From contig KV918796.1 of assembly GCA_002049455.2 (NCBI GenBank), positions 124,001 through 188,000 of the forward strand: 64,000 nt of DNA, given 5' to 3'. Below, piece by piece: positions 23,013-34,770 of this stretch; the first letter of the stretch is position 1; every line of letters begins with the position of its first letter. This stretch comes from Porphyra umbilicalis (Eukaryota; Rhodophyta; Bangiophyceae; Bangiales; Bangiaceae). The notes below the pieces were generated by a model. The model saw only the letters and a program-made list of their open reading frames with translations, had not been told where the DNA came from and searched no databases. The translations under genes were made by a program, and so were the position numbers.

Positions 23013-23654
23013 GGAGATGATTGTCCAGAGAAGCGGGCTATGTCAGCGAGGGAGCTGTTTGGGAGAGACGGGGAGGCCCTCCGATTGAGCGGTAACGCAA
23101 GGCAGGTGTCTTCGGTCCCAGAACTCAGAGAAGCTTACCTTAGCGGAAGGGTGCTTGCCTTGCTGCGCCTGCCAAGATCGTCGAAGAGGCGGTTAGTTTC
23201 CATATACGCCACCTTGCAAGTGCTCAACGTGGGGACCTTGGCCGAGCACATGAACGGGTACACGCGGACGAGGCGGTGAGTCAGCATGCGCGTGACGCCC
23301 AGGTCCAACAATTGCAAAAAAACATGGCAGTGACAGTGGAAAGCACAACGCAAAGGGTCAACCAGAATCCGCAGCCAACAGGACTGACAACTGTGCAGCA
23401 CTACGCCAGAAGCGCAGGATTAAGGGGTGCGGATGACACCGCCGCCACAGACGGCGACGCGGTGCCCGACGGCGAGTGGCAGCAGCGGCCCGTGCCAGCC
23501 TGCGCGCCGCCGCCACTGGCAGTACCGCCGATGCCGCCACGGGTACGGGCAGCGACCCCCCCCCCCCCCCCCCCTCCTCGCCCCCCCAGTGCGCGGCCTC
23601 CGCAGCGCCGGGAGCCGCCCTATCCCTGGCGGTGGCGGCGCCTGCGGCCCAGCG

Positions 23655-23850
23655 CATACGCACATACGCACGTACGCACGTACGCACGTACGCACGTACG
23701 CACACACGCACATACGCTCGTACGCACAAACGCACATACGCACATACGCACATGGGCACATACGCATGTGCGGACGTATGCACGTGCGCACATACGCACA
23801 TACGTACGTACGCACATACGTACATACGCACATACGTACGTAATTACACA
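23655..23850. repeat. Tandem ACGC/ATACGCACGT microsatellite block
   Basis: Nearly 200 bp are built from CGCACGTACGCAC, CATACGCACATA and GTACGTACG words, with purine-pyrimidine alternation throughout. It is a self-complementary simple repeat. A C16 run lies 90 bp upstream, near 23558. Confidence 0.85.
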
Positions 23851-24041
23851 CGGTCACCTCATTAAAGCGACGTCCCACTGCCACCTCCGCCACCTGCCGC
23901 CGTGGGGCGCCCTTCCCCCTCCGCGTACGTCCCTGACCCCGACGCCCACGGCGGGGGTGTGGTGTGCGAATTCCGGGCATGAGCTTCACGGTTGTAGCGG
24001 TCCATTGGGTGGTCCAGCGTCAGCCTCAACAAGCCACCTGA

Positions 24042-24494
24042 GGAGGGGGGCAGCAGCGTTGTAGAGCGTGGGAGGGGACGGACAGCCGTAGCAATGTCGC
24101 TTTCCGGTGGTCCTGCTGGCGTGCCGGCGAGGTCAACTGCCCAAAGCGCAATGAAATCGAGTGCGGCAACGACAATCACGGGCGGCCCTACCGGCAGTGG
24201 GTGACCATCCCCCCCGTCTTCGAAGACGGGTTGTACGTCCTCGGCTTTGCGTGGTGCGGCGGCGGCTATCGGCAGGGTACCTACTGGAGCTGCGCAGACG
24301 TTCGCATCGCGGGGGGCCCCCTGCGGGATCACTTCAACCCTATGCTTGTCTACGACCGGTGCATGAGCAACACCAGCGCGCTGTACCAGTGCTCGACGCA
24401 GCCGTGTATGCAGGAGGAGCAGTGGGTTAATCCAAGGGAGTTTGAGGATGGCCGGCAGCCGGGGGGGCTCAACCGGTGGAATGTGCAACAATGA
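24042..24494 (+). CDS. Cys-rich secreted-type protein fragment, distantly LPMO/chitin-binding-like
   Basis: A frame open from 24042 to a TGA at 24494 encodes a well-composed, Cys-rich peptide: WSCWRAGEVNCPKRNEIECG, then PPVFEDGLYVLGFAWCGGGY, then GTYWSCADVRI, then CMSNTSALYQCSTQPCMQ. The YVLxFxWC...WSCADVRI string recalls the end of chitin-binding type-4/LPMO-like domains (YVLxWxWDC...WxxCADVxI), which are extracellular. There is no start Met or signal peptide in frame, so this would be a last exon or a decayed 3' part. The similarity is by eye only, and the His brace of an LPMO is not seen. Confidence 0.4.
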   Translation, partial: GGGQQRCRAWEGTDSRSNVAFRWSCWRAGEVNCPKRNEIECGNDNHGRPYRQWVTIPPVFEDGLYVLGFAWCGGGYRQGTYWSCADVRIAGGPLRDHFNPMLVYDRCMSNTSALYQCSTQPCMQEEQWVNPREFEDGRQPGGLNRWNVQQ

Positions 24495-25844
24495 GCGTGG
24501 GATCGTTATTGCTCCATGTGTGGGGCGCACAGCGGCACACGCCAGGAGTGACACTGAGTTCTTGACGAAATTGGTAGTTATATTCCCCCTCTCGCTGCAT
24601 CCATGGGAGGGAGCCGCTTTTGCACAGGTGAAGACCACGCTGTACCCGCCCAATCCTGTGGGCTGCGGACCGGGATGAGTGTTTCACAGCGGCGTGTCGG
24701 GTCACCGTTCGCAACTGGCCCGCCATCGGACGCAAGTGCGGCGAGCCATCATCGGCGGGGGGCGCATTAGCGGCGCAGGCAACCAGCGTCTCCCAGCAAG
24801 CTAACCAGGCACCGCCAATCTAGCGGCCCCAGAAGCTGGGCGCCCGCGTGCCACGCCCGTGGCAGACGAATGCACGGGCGCGCGGGGGCCGATGAGCGCA
24901 GCACGGCGTGGGCAACAGGCGCACGATCATGGGCCAAGACTCGCTCACCACAACGAGGAGTCAAAGCCGGATCACAGCCGCAGATTGGAAGAGACACAGT
25001 ATTGTGGTACTACTTGGCCTCGTCCCAATCCCCGTCCCATTGCCAGGAGCTCCAGCAGTGCTACGTTTCCGCGCCTGCGTCCCCGGTTAGCGCTTGCGTC
25101 AGGCAAGGCCGGCTGACGCACCACCCACCGAAGTCAAGCGTTACGTACACTACGTATCCGCAGGGAAAACACATCAGCGGGTTCCCTGTCTCATGCTCCT
25201 CAACGGTGGGCCACCCATCCATATACACCAGTCGCGCTGCTGCTCCTGAAGACGTCCACCAAAGACGCAATGACTGCCAAGCCATCAGGACATGTTCTTG
25301 AGCACCCGACGTAGAGCGGTTGATGAGCCCAGGAGCAGAGGCTAAGCTCCTGGGCTGTCGTCTTTTCTCATCCGTTGAGGCGTTGGGCTGGCCATCGTGC
25401 TTTTTTTCAGCCTGCGTTTCGACCCGTACCACACACATGGTGCATATCCTCCAAGGAGCAAGCAACGTAGGTGAGGTGCGCGAGCCGGACCGAAGTAATT
25501 ACGCTGTGTGCCACCAGCTCTTTCGAAGAAGGTCGGCCTGTGCGAGAACCCTGCGTTCAGGCCTCACATACGGCCGTGGCAACGTAGACGAATGGCCGGC
25601 TTTCGCTAGCTGACCGCCCTATGCATCGGCCACCTTCCAATTTTGGTTGTCATCGCCGGCCGCGCTTGTTGTTTCCCCGGCTCCTACGCGCAACTGTCCG
25701 ACCGCGCAACCTCGCGAGGGGGCCCTGCACGAGCATGCTGTACCTTCCGGCACTTGAGCAGGACGTGCTCAGACCCACCAGCGTTTGTGGAAAATGGGCG
25801 TCACGGCCGTGCGTCGGTGGCGTTCTCACCTTTTCAGGCGGCTC
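24495..25844. other. No recognisable gene
   Basis: Mixed composition with short frames only. Weak similarity to the LTR element at 48-52 kb may begin at about 25790, just before the clear match at 25845. No 5' LTR was found here. Confidence 0.35.
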
Positions 25845-27529
25845 GGAACTGTGGGCTGGGCTTGACTGGTAGCAACCACCTCCGGAGATGACGCCCTGTC
25901 AAGTATCTCGGAGAATATCCGGCCCTACGCGGGGTACGTCGGCAGACAGCGCTACTCAGTTGCGACAAGGACCGGGCAAGATACCACGCGACTAGTATCT
26001 CGCAGCCCAAGAGAGAAGAATCAAATATTCGTACGAGCGCAATACACAAGGTGCGCTGCTGCGAAAACGACGACGAGCATTCAAGAACCGCAATACTGGC
26101 GGCGATGACGGCTGGTGGTCACCGGCGGTACCGCCGAAGTCAGATCCGCAGCCGCAGCCGGCGCTAATTGACTTGGTGGTCCTCTTCCGCCGACCCCAGA
26201 TCGCGCCGACGGAGCCGGCACCGCCGGCACGCGAGGCAGCGAGCCGCCCGTCTGGGGCAGGCGCTAATTGGTCACCAGCGCTCCGCCTTGAAGCGGGGTG
26301 GTGTCAATTCGACGCGATGCGTACATGGGGCCGCAAAGCCGCGACCGTCGGCCCCGTTGAGGAGGGGGAGAAGCGTCGCCCGTGCCGGGCGTCGACGCGC
26401 GCGGCTTTTCCGTCCCCGTGTCGCGGGAACGACGGCGCGGGCAGAGACCCAGCGGCGGGTGACGCCCGTGACAAAGATCTTCGCTAGTTGGCAACGCGGA
26501 GCATCCCCGAGGACGTATGGTAGTCGACGCCGGCGGCTGCCGCCGGAGGCATCTTCGACTGAGTCGGTGACGGCGACCGATCATGCGCGTCGTTTCTTTG
26601 ATTGGACTTCGTGGCGCAACGGGAGGCCTTCGGCGTTGCCGTATTCTTCCCCCTACCCGAGATCGAGCCGATGGAACCGGCCCCACCGGCACACATGCTT
26701 ACGAGACGCCCTTTTGGGGCGGGCGCCGATTGGTGACCAGCGCTGCGCTTCGGAGAGGGCCGGACGGCTCGGTGCAATGCGTTCTTTAGTCGGCCGAGCC
26801 GTGATGGTCGGCTTTGTCTTGAGGGGCACAGGGGACGACGCTCGTGACGGTCGCCGACACACTCGACCATTCCGCTCTGCGCGTGGGATGGCGACTGAGA
26901 CGGGGCGTCGTCAACGCGACCAGATGTGGTGAAAACATGTTAGCTTATCGACGTCGCCTCCAACGTCTTACCTGTGATGGAACCGAGCATGGTGCGAAGC
27001 TGACGCGGACCGTGACGGACAGGCCCGCCGGGGCGGGCGCTCATTCGAACAGGCGCCTGAACCGAACGGGGGGGGTATCCTCTTGGCGTCAACGACGGAA
27101 CAAGGCGACGCCGGGCCCTGTGGGCCTTCTAGGGTGGTGACTACGCGGCATCTGTGTTCAAAGTCTGTGTCGTCGGCCAAGTCATCCTCGCGGCGTCCAT
27201 GGGCGCGCGTGCACGGCAGGCCCACGGTACCTCCCCCACCGGGCGTGGTGGTTGCAAAGGTGGCGGACTGACAAGGGCGTCGACGACGCGGGCTAAGTCG
27301 GGATGGGTGCGATCGGTCGGCGACGTTGCCTTGTTTCTCCCGCCAGGCTTGAGCCCAACTACCCGCCCGAGGCCACCGCTGATTGCTGACCCGCAGCCAA
27401 CTTGATCGGGGGCATGTGTCTGTTCGGCGTCTCGCGCGGCGTGCGTTGCTCGGCTGGTCGTTGCTAAGCGGCGGCGACGCGGTCGCAAAAGGAGCTCTCC
27501 GGGGCACCATCGGCGCGGGAACGGGAACT

Positions 27530-27975
27530 CAAGCGATGAGCCACAGTCTTGTGGCGGGCGCGCGACGCGCGTCATGTTCTGCCCCCGTCGTTGTCTTGAG
27601 GGGCGAGGCCGCCGACGGGGGGAGGTCTCCGGGCGGCCTAGTCGGCGGCCGTCTTGCGGCCGGCGCGCGATGCACGTCCTCGTCTGCGCCAGTGGGCATA
27701 GGTGGGCGCAAGGAAGCCAATGGGGGGAGTTCCTGCCGTCGTCTGATTCGCGCTGCGACGACGGCGGCGCGGGCTCCGCGAGGCGCGCATCTTCCTTGGC
27801 TCATAAGGGGAAGTCGGGGGCCGCCAAGCCCTCAGCGCGGGCGCGCGCCGCCCCACCTGGACTGCAGCGGCGGCAGCAACGACATGAAGGTTCCAGCGGC
27901 GCTGCGCAGGGGCGCGGTTGCGCCGTTACAAGATTTTCGGTCCTCTGCGGCGGCGCCGCCGGATGATGACTGCTT
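27530..27975 (+). repeat. About 1.3 units of the LTR element's 335-bp tandem repeat
   Basis: Inverted and diverged version of the units at 48667-49560. The end CAAGATTTTCGGTCCTCTGC followed by GGCGGCGCCGCCGG is shared. Only one full unit plus a partial (CCGTCGTTGTCTTGAGGGGC region) is present here, against about 2.7 in the other copy. Confidence 0.7.
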
Positions 27976-28185
27976 CAAACGGCAGGCGTCTTTCCCGAAG
28001 GGCGTGTGGCGGCGCCATTGTCATTCTCCGCCGTCGGCGGACGATGTCGGACATCATCGCCGTGGGCCTTGCCCTCGTTGGTTTCGATTGCCATTGGCCT
28101 GGACGGGTGCGCCACGGCGTGGGCTTTCCTAGAGGGCTACGGGGATCTTGACGGCCCCACCATGTTCGGCGGTTTTAGAGGGATA

Positions 28186-28658
28186 TGTCGAACTACGCCA
28201 GCGGCGTTGTACTTGTGGCTGTCGCCGCTGGTGCGCGGACGCCGTGTGGACGGTGGTGTCTCGTCTTTGTGGCGGGCCGCTGCGGCTTGTGAGCTCGTGC
28301 GGCGCACGTGTCCCGGTGGGCTCGTCGTATCGTCCGGTGCCGCCAGCGGAGCGTGTCAATCCAGATTGGATAGTGTCATGCATTGGAGGAAACTATCAAC
28401 ATCGTAAGTATTAGGCAGTGCGAAACCACGCCAACTAGTGGCCCTTGTTCCCGCGCAGCGGTCTCCGCCCTTTAAAGACGAAGGGCGATGACGGTTGGAG
28501 GCACCGTCGTCGCCGGCACGTGAACCGTGCCTGTTGGTCTTGGCGTTCTGGTCGGCCTGACTTCCTGGACCTCGAGTCCCAAAGCGTGTGACGCACGAGC
28601 GGGTAGGACGGCCGGTACCTCCCTCCTCTCCGAGATGATCGCGATTTATTGTACTACA
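28186..28658 (+). repeat. 3' LTR (473 bp) of the truncated element
   Basis: Starts TGTCGAACTACGCC right after the polypurine tract and ends TTGTACTACA. It is similar in inverted orientation to the 474-bp LTRs at 47.9 and 52.0 kb. It holds CCGCCCTTTAAAG, a possible TATA-type box, and the conserved stem-loop at 28486-28512 (one stem mismatch here). Confidence 0.8.
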
Positions 28659-29057
28659 ACCTGCCCCGCGTATGAGCACCGCACACACAACGCTCACGCT
28701 CGGCGAGACGTCAGCGGGATCAAACAGGGCAGGCAGAACAATGTCACGAGACAAAGGCGGGGCGCGCCGGCGTTGGCAATCAGGCGTCGGCAAATGCTGT
28801 AGCACCAATGGGCCTGTGGCGCCTGCTCAGCGACAAGCGGCGTCGCTAGCGTCGTCAGCTGCGCCACGGGCGGCGTGGAAGGACGGAGATAAGGGCACCA
28901 AGGAAGCCCTGTTGGGGCAAGAAAGAGGGCGGGAACGGAGGTTACTTGCTCGACACGCGAGGACCAGACAGGCAGACCGTGCGCAACAGCCAAGTCGGGA
29001 CCAAAGAAGGCTGCGTCACTGCCTTTCGCCCACCGCTGATGAGCCATTATAGAAAAC

Positions 29058-29498
29058 ATGAACAGCGACCGTTCCGCACCCTTTAAAAAGCAGGCAGACA
29101 GTGCCAAACAACAGCCCCCCCCAATCGGCCATGCGGCCCCTCCAATTGATACAATCAAGAGCGATACTCTGTCCTTGCAGTCTTACGCCATGGTTTCGAC
29201 GTCGCAAATGTCAGATGAGAAGTATTCCGCGACCTTCGTGTTCGAGGATGTTATCGACGAACGTTTGCATACAGAGGTCTTCGACGTGGTTTGGGCTGCG
29301 CTTCTTCTGGCACCCGCGAAATCGATCGACTGGTGCCCAGCAGCCGGCGATGAAGCCGCCGGACGCGGCCGACACGCGGCGCCAAGTGCGTCGATGGGGT
29401 CTCTCGTCGGTGCTGCCGCTCCTATCCCGTCTCTGAGCAATTGCGGCTTACCCATTTGCTGCCGGCGAGTGACTGTCCGCGGGCGATATCATCGCTGA
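29058..29498 (+). CDS. Hypothetical 146-residue protein
   Basis: ATG at 29058 opens a frame of even composition (MNSDRSAPFKKQADSAKQQP; later MSDEKYSATFVFEDVIDERL and VFDVVWAALLLAPAKSIDWC). The last third becomes low complexity. A CCCTTTAAAAAG box lies just inside the start. There is no recognised domain. It is in the same frame as the gene at 30069 but separated by stops. It could be a first exon or a small gene of the 29-33 kb cluster. Confidence 0.3.
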   Translation: MNSDRSAPFKKQADSAKQQPPPIGHAAPPIDTIKSDTLSLQSYAMVSTSQMSDEKYSATFVFEDVIDERLHTEVFDVVWAALLLAPAKSIDWCPAAGDEAAGRGRHAAPSASMGSLVGAAAPIPSLSNCGLPICCRRVTVRGRYHR

Positions 29499-30068
29499 CG
29501 GGTGATGAGACTCGGAGTTGACACCTCGAGCGGTGTGAGGCTGCTTCGTACCGCTCGTGTTTCCGATAGGGGTGCGGCTTTGGCGGGTACCGCCCTCCTC
29601 ATCGATCAGGAAGGTGCTGTGCGGTGTACCGCCCTCTTGACACAGCCGCTGACCAGGCGGATCAGCGATCCATTTTTCTATCCTACCGCTTCGATGAGGT
29701 GAGCTCATCTCTGTGCCAGTGATGTGTTGGACGGGACAGCGGATGGGTGTGTCCAACAACTGGTCAGTGGAGCGTGGGTAGTCGGTTGTTCTGCTCCCTC
29801 ACGCCGCCTTGCATGATTCTCTGTAGCTTTGTGGCCCGCTCTCTTGTGCTTCCTTGCCGCTTTCCTTTTGGATCCATCGCTCCACATGGATCGCGTCTGC
29901 ATGTCCCTCGTCTATCATTAGGGGCGCATCTAGGGTGTCGGCGCTCCACCATCCCACTGCCCTCAAGTCGACCTGATCCCCGCGCGCACCACGACTGCCC
30001 TCGTGCTCCTGATCACGTCCGCCCATACTGTCGCCTCAAAGACCCACCCTACCTTCACCTACCCTGTC

Positions 30069-31331
30069 ATGCAGCCTCGTCGGCTTGTTTCTGTGTCAAA
30101 GTCGTCGTCGTCTTTGCCACGTGACTATGAGATTAAGGAAATGATACGGGAGCCCGCGGCTGTCGCAGCGGCGGCTCTCGGTCTTGACGGCGGCGAAATC
30201 GACAAATCCGCCCTTACGCTCGGCAGCCGCGTCGCGGGCCTGAAAGCTTACGAGTTTGACGGCCGTATCTTCGGCTTGGCCGCCTCCCCAACGGCGGCAG
30301 CCCCCGAGGACGACGACCACGTACTCCGCTTCATGGTGTATCAGAGCATGCAGCAACATGCTGCGGTCGCTCGGAGTCAGATCGCCATGCAGCTCGAAGC
30401 TGACCAGCCGTCACCTGATCCCTCCACGCTGCCCATCCCGTCGTTTCTCATCCCATCACTGCCACCGCTGGGAGCGGAATTGACACCAGCCCCTGGATCG
30501 TCGTCGATGCCGTCGTCCGTGCAGCGAAGGACGCTAGCTCCGGGTCAGTCGACTCCAACGGCCGCGCCGCGTGGGACGACGTCTCTCTACCGTACCCGGT
30601 CGGCTCTGTAAGGCTCGCGTCGTCCCATAGTCAACACCGGCAGAATCGCTAAGCCGTTCACGCCTGAATGGGCCAGCGCGGCGGCTGCCAAGCGCTGGCG
30701 CGCGGCAGCTAAGCGTCGACGTCGCAAGGCCTTCTGGTTCATTGCTTTCTTCCTGGTAGCTCTGGTGGGAGTGTCTACCAGAGCGGGCGAGATTGCTGCT
30801 TCGGCGAGCCTCATGGAGCCCAGCGTCAGAAGCGCAGGTCCTGCGACGGCCACGAGCAGCTCTGCCGTCGCTGGGACGCCGACTTCCCAGGCCGGGGCTG
30901 GCGCCGCTATCGCTGCTACCGAGGCAGCGACTGCTGCCCCAGCCATGGCAGCGACGAAAGCAGCCACAAGGACCAGGACGGCGACAGCGACGAAGGCGTC
31001 AATGGCGGCCAGGGCGGCGGCTAATGCTTTCAAAGTTGCGAAGGCTTCCGATGAGCATCTGGTACTAAGTAGAACGACAGCTGGAAGCAGGGGCGAGGCT
31101 CCCGCTCTGAGCATCGCCCACGGTGGGGGGAGCGCGACTGTCCCGGGAAAGACGCCCGGCCGGAGCAGGGCGCCCTCCGGGGAAAAAGCGCCGGGAAGGG
31201 TGGCACGCGATAGGGGCAAGGCGCCCCGTGCGGTGACGCATGGAGCTGATAAGGTGCCCGGCGCCGCCGAGGTGCCCGGCGGCGGCAAGACGCCCGGCGG
31301 GGCCAATGAGCCCGCTGGTGAAATGCGGTAG
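30069..31331 (+). pseudogene. Unrecognised protein with one membrane segment, interrupted by TAA
   Basis: From ATG at 30069 one frame runs to a TAG at 31329, broken only by a TAA at 30609. The first part (MQPRRLVSVSKSSSSLPRDY; DYEIKEMIREPAAVAAAALG; VLRFMVYQSMQQHAAVARSQ) is soluble-type and ends Ser/Pro-rich. After the stop comes a strongly basic stretch (KRWRAAAKRRRRKAF), directly followed by a 16-residue hydrophobic segment FWFIAFFLVALVGVST. An Ala/Thr-rich region and a Pro-Gly-Lys repeat tail (VPGKTP, KAPGRV, KVPGAA, KTPGGA) follow. The layout suggests a single-pass membrane protein with a basic cytosolic flank. Function unknown. Retention of one frame on both sides of the stop argues against random sequence. 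Confidence 0.42.
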
Positions 31332-31333
31332 AG

Positions 31334-32781
31334 ATGGTGCTCGATGCTGACATGGAGCCAGAGCAGCTAAAGCATGACGTAATGGAAATACTCAGGCTCA
31401 AGTTGCAGTTGTCGAACGTGCATGCCTTCCTTAAGGTGAACACTCAGTTGCTGGAGACGCTCGGCGACTGGACTCGGGTGCTCGCGACGTCATTTTTTGA
31501 ACCTAGAGGTCGAGATCCGCGCCGCCTGCAAGCCCGTCTCAATGGCACGCTAAATGAGCGACCTCGAAGATGACGACGACAAGGAGGCTCCCGCTTCGAA
31601 GCGCGTGCGCTTTGCGCACGACAGGCACACGTCCAGAAGACGACGTCACTGCGAACCGCGCCCACCCAGTCGTCGTAGGCACCGGTCAACGGCGACGTGC
31701 CCTTGGACGGCGACTTGCCGCTGTCACTGCCCGTGCACGCCGACGGTCTGTCGGCGCCGCCAGCGCAAGGGGACGTTGCGCCGCTGCCGCCGGCATGCAG
31801 CAAGAGCCCGCTGCATAACAGCTTGGCCCCTCTGCACTTGGCTCCCGACGACGCATCTGTCAACAAGGTGCGGCGTATGACGACGGCGCCCAGCTCACGC
31901 CTCCGTTGCGCAACTGCTCGTGTCGGCGACGTGGAGACGTCTGCGGAGGCGCAGGCCAGGCGGCGCTCGAAGGGCACGGTCGGAATGCAAGGCATATGTG
32001 GCTTCCTCAACCCGCGAGTGTCCAAGCTGGTCCCATTGGCCATCGTCTCTGGCGACATTTCTCTATATCCTGAGAACAAGCTTGATGTGATTGTGGTCAA
32101 CGCAATGGAATTGTGGGCGTCAGCGCGGAAAATGCCAACGTTTTCCTGCTGGAGATGATCAAATAGCCAACCAAAGAGCACAGTCGTAGCAACGTCTTTC
32201 CGAAGGCGGTGCGAGCATGTGCGTCGCTCGGAATGGTCTTCTCGCACCCAATGTGGTCGTTCAAGGCGGACGTGACGGCTGCCTGGTTCAGCATCGCCAC
32301 CAAGTTGGCGCCAGCCATCATGACCGTCAACACGGCGAACAGGTGGAGGCTGAACGACCGTTATAACCAGGCGGACGGTGGGCGGGCAGGCGTCGTCGAG
32401 GCTGCGAAATGGATATTTTTCCTCCTCAATGCCCGCCACCGCATCAAGGAGCCCACCGATTAGGGCCAGGTGGTGACCGTGCACGCGACGATGGGCCACT
32501 ATGGTATGATCTGCACTTTTGTGGCAGAGGCTGTGGAGGTGGTCGCAACGGGCGTCAAGGCCAGCGACCCCGACGTTGACCGCTTCAAGCGGGACGTGGT
32601 GGAGAGTGTCAGCCTGGTCAAGTACCTGCAGAAGAACAGAGCCGAGCAAAATGGCCTGGTCATCGTGGACGGTGCCGACCCGAACCGCGCCAAGTTCGCG
32701 GAAGCCTACATGCCGGATCCAGAGACGGACGAGGGCAGTGCCGCGGGCGACCTGGTGCAGCCCGGGGACGCCGCCGCGTGA
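31334..32781 (+). pseudogene. Unrecognised protein, frameshifted and with two in-frame TAGs
   Basis: Successive + frames read like protein. A coiled-coil-like start (EPEQLKHDVMEILRLKLQLS) is followed by an acidic/basic patch (SDLEDDDDKEAPASKRVRFA). Next come GTVGMQGICGFLNPRVSKLV and LAIVSGDISLYPENKLDVIV. After a frame change come NGIVGVSAENANVFLLEMIK, a TAG at 32164, MVFSHPMWSFKADVTAAWFS, a TAG at 32461 and a final 100 codons ending in an acidic tail. The family is not recognised. A 529-codon frame on the opposite strand exists only because Leu CTA/TTA and Ser TCA codons are rare here. It follows the membrane-protein pseudogene directly, so both may belong to one transposon or virus-like insertion. 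Confidence 0.4.
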
Positions 32782-32899
32782 GCGGGCCACGCGTCTGCAC
32801 ATCTGGAGGTGGCCCGTGGATCGCGTCAGGTGTGGAGAGCTGGGCGATTTGTCCACTGCAGGCGTGCTGATGTGGGGTCCCCCGCGACTGGCGTCATCA

Positions 32900-33003
32900 T
32901 TGCAGTAGTATTGATAGATGTGAGCAGTTGTGATAGATGGGAGCAGTAGTGACATATGTGAGCAGTAGTGACAGATGTGAGCAGTATTGACAGATGCAAG
33001 CAA
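32900..33003. repeat. 18-bp tandem repeat, about 5 copies
   Basis: Units close to GATGTGAGCAGTAGTGACA follow each other from about 32900 to 33003, varying at two or three positions each. It is a simple minisatellite just past the pseudogene above. Confidence 0.85.
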
Positions 33004-34770
33004 TCGTCGAACGTAGAGCGCGATAGCCAGCACATGGCACCAACAGAGTGCGCAGGTGCAAGAAGAAGCAAAAGAGCGGCGCCCGACGGGCAGCTACGGG
33101 GCTGATCAGCAGCGGGGAAGCCAGGGCGCGGACCAAGCAGCAGAGTAGCGGGGGGGCGCCGATGCAGGCGCCGTGTCGGGCGGGTCATAGGGCCTGCACA
33201 ACTGACAAACAAGAAGGGCACACTTGGATCTAGACACGCTTCTTCATGACAGTGCACACGTACATTTATCTGGCCTTTCAATGACATTCGGCACATCCTA
33301 TGCACTAGAGCACAGAGACGCCTACAAGCCCCCCCCTACCTCCCCCTACGCGTCCACGAGGAGCAGAAGTGCCAGGCAGCGGATGCTGTGGTTTTTTCTT
33401 CGCCCCCCCGTCTGTCTGCATCGGGTTTTGGGAGCCTGGTCAGGTCACTCAAATTGCGTCACCATCCATCCTACCTCTTTCTCCGCCGTGTCCGCGCAGG
33501 TACGTGCACGTTTGTCAGAACAAGTGAATAACAGCGGGCTCTCTTACTGTTCGTACTGCCCAGAGTCTGAGGGACCCTCGATGAGCTATGGTACGTGATT
33601 TGCTACCCACTTCTGACGTCGGACTTTTTCGCTAGCTGCTGTCGCACTTTCGCTTCCGTGTGTCCTGGGTTGCGTCCGTGTTGTGTCCGGCTTTCCGCAG
33701 TGATGCCGCATCCTCCTTCGTGCAAACGCTAGTCCCAAAGCTCAATCACGCTTTCGTATGCGGTGAGTGCCACCAAGCCCGCCTGCGCGATAACGCAGCT
33801 GCACAGCGGTGGTTAGCTTTGCGCGACGATGGACTGATGAGCAACTAGGAGCAAGTCCGGTTTGTCAATGCCATGCCTTGTCGTAGGTGCATAGTCTCGA
33901 GCTTCAAGGACCCTAATAGGGTCTCCCCTGGCTTCTGCCACCTTCGCTATTTCCGCTTCCGCCCAACTACAACCCCGAGACGGGCCTCATATACATTCCC
34001 CAACCATGGGGATGTGTCCACCGACCAGCTTCCTTCGGCTCGAACAGGTCCAAGGGTTTCGCGTTTCCGGTGGCCCAACGCGGAAGAAGCTGATGAGGCC
34101 TCGCCTCCAGCTTGTGGTCGCGAGATGGTGTGCCCTACGCACAAGACGCTCGCGGAGCAGCGGAGCCGCGTGTCGCTACCAAATACTTGAATGACGTCAA
34201 GCGCGACCGCTCAGGCCCCCGCGCCAGTAGCTTTGGTTCAACCTCATTAGGGTACGACCTCAAGCTCGGCGAGCAGTCCATCATCGATCACGCAACAGCC
34301 CGCTGAACAGCGCGCAGGCGATGCGGAAAATGTGTCGTATTGAGCAGTGTGCACGGCCGCGCCGTACGCGCCCATCGCAGATGGGTCTGGCGTGGCACCA
34401 GCAGCGGCATTCGGAGGCCTCACCTGCCTTGGGAGTAGCACGAGACAAGCGGTGGATGCCTGCTGGTCCGGTGTGATTTTGCAAGTGCCGCTGTCATTGG
34501 GGCTCATGCCACGCTGGCCGAGCACGAACAGCAATCTGTCGGGACCATCGGAACTCTGTATCTGGCAGTTGAAAAGCACATAGCATGGCGAGCTAGGTCC
34601 GGAAAAGGACGTAGTTTGCTTTTCACATGGGAGACTGTTGCGCGTAAAGCTGCCGGAAGACGAAGGCAAGCCCGCCAGCGGACACTCCAGGGGTACTCGG
34701 TCATCCCAACGTTGCTTCGCGATGACGTTGCAGGCATAGAAGCGATCCCGAAAGGTGCCTCCCAACGGGA
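33004..34770. other. Non-coding, lower-GC spacer
   Basis: No supportable gene on either strand. The sequence is of mixed composition and borders the foldback region on its right. Confidence 0.4.

Larger units (their letters stand above)
25845..28658 (+). mobile_element. 5'-truncated copy of a non-autonomous LTR element
   Basis: From GAACTGTGGG at 25845 this stretch is a diverged inverted copy of 51240-47908. It contains the same internal landmarks: GCGGGGTACTTCGGCAGACA-type sequence near 25930, the roughly 450-bp degenerate tandem block at 26.2-27.07 kb, the 335-bp-type block at 27.53-27.97 kb, then a polypurine tract (TTTTAGAGGGATA) and a 3' LTR. No 5' LTR or primer-binding site is seen, so it is truncated on the left. 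It has no pol-like coding. It is clearly older than the 47.9-52.5 kb copy. Confidence 0.78.

Noticed and set aside
23276..24064. 262-codon + frame over the ACGC microsatellite
   Set aside because: It encodes His-Thr-Tyr-Ala repeats from simple sequence and poly-Pro from a C16 run. Other frames are equally open.
28184..28660. Solo LTR interpretation of the 28.2-kb copy
   Set aside because: Internal element sequence with a polypurine tract directly precedes it back to 25845, so it is the 3' LTR of a truncated copy and not a solo LTR.
31444..33033. 529-codon uninterrupted minus-strand frame
   Set aside because: It is antisense to protein-like + frames and ends in the 18-bp minisatellite. GC-rich coding avoids CTA, TTA and TCA, which keeps the in-phase antisense frame open. 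The composition (many His/Arg/Val) is typical of antisense.
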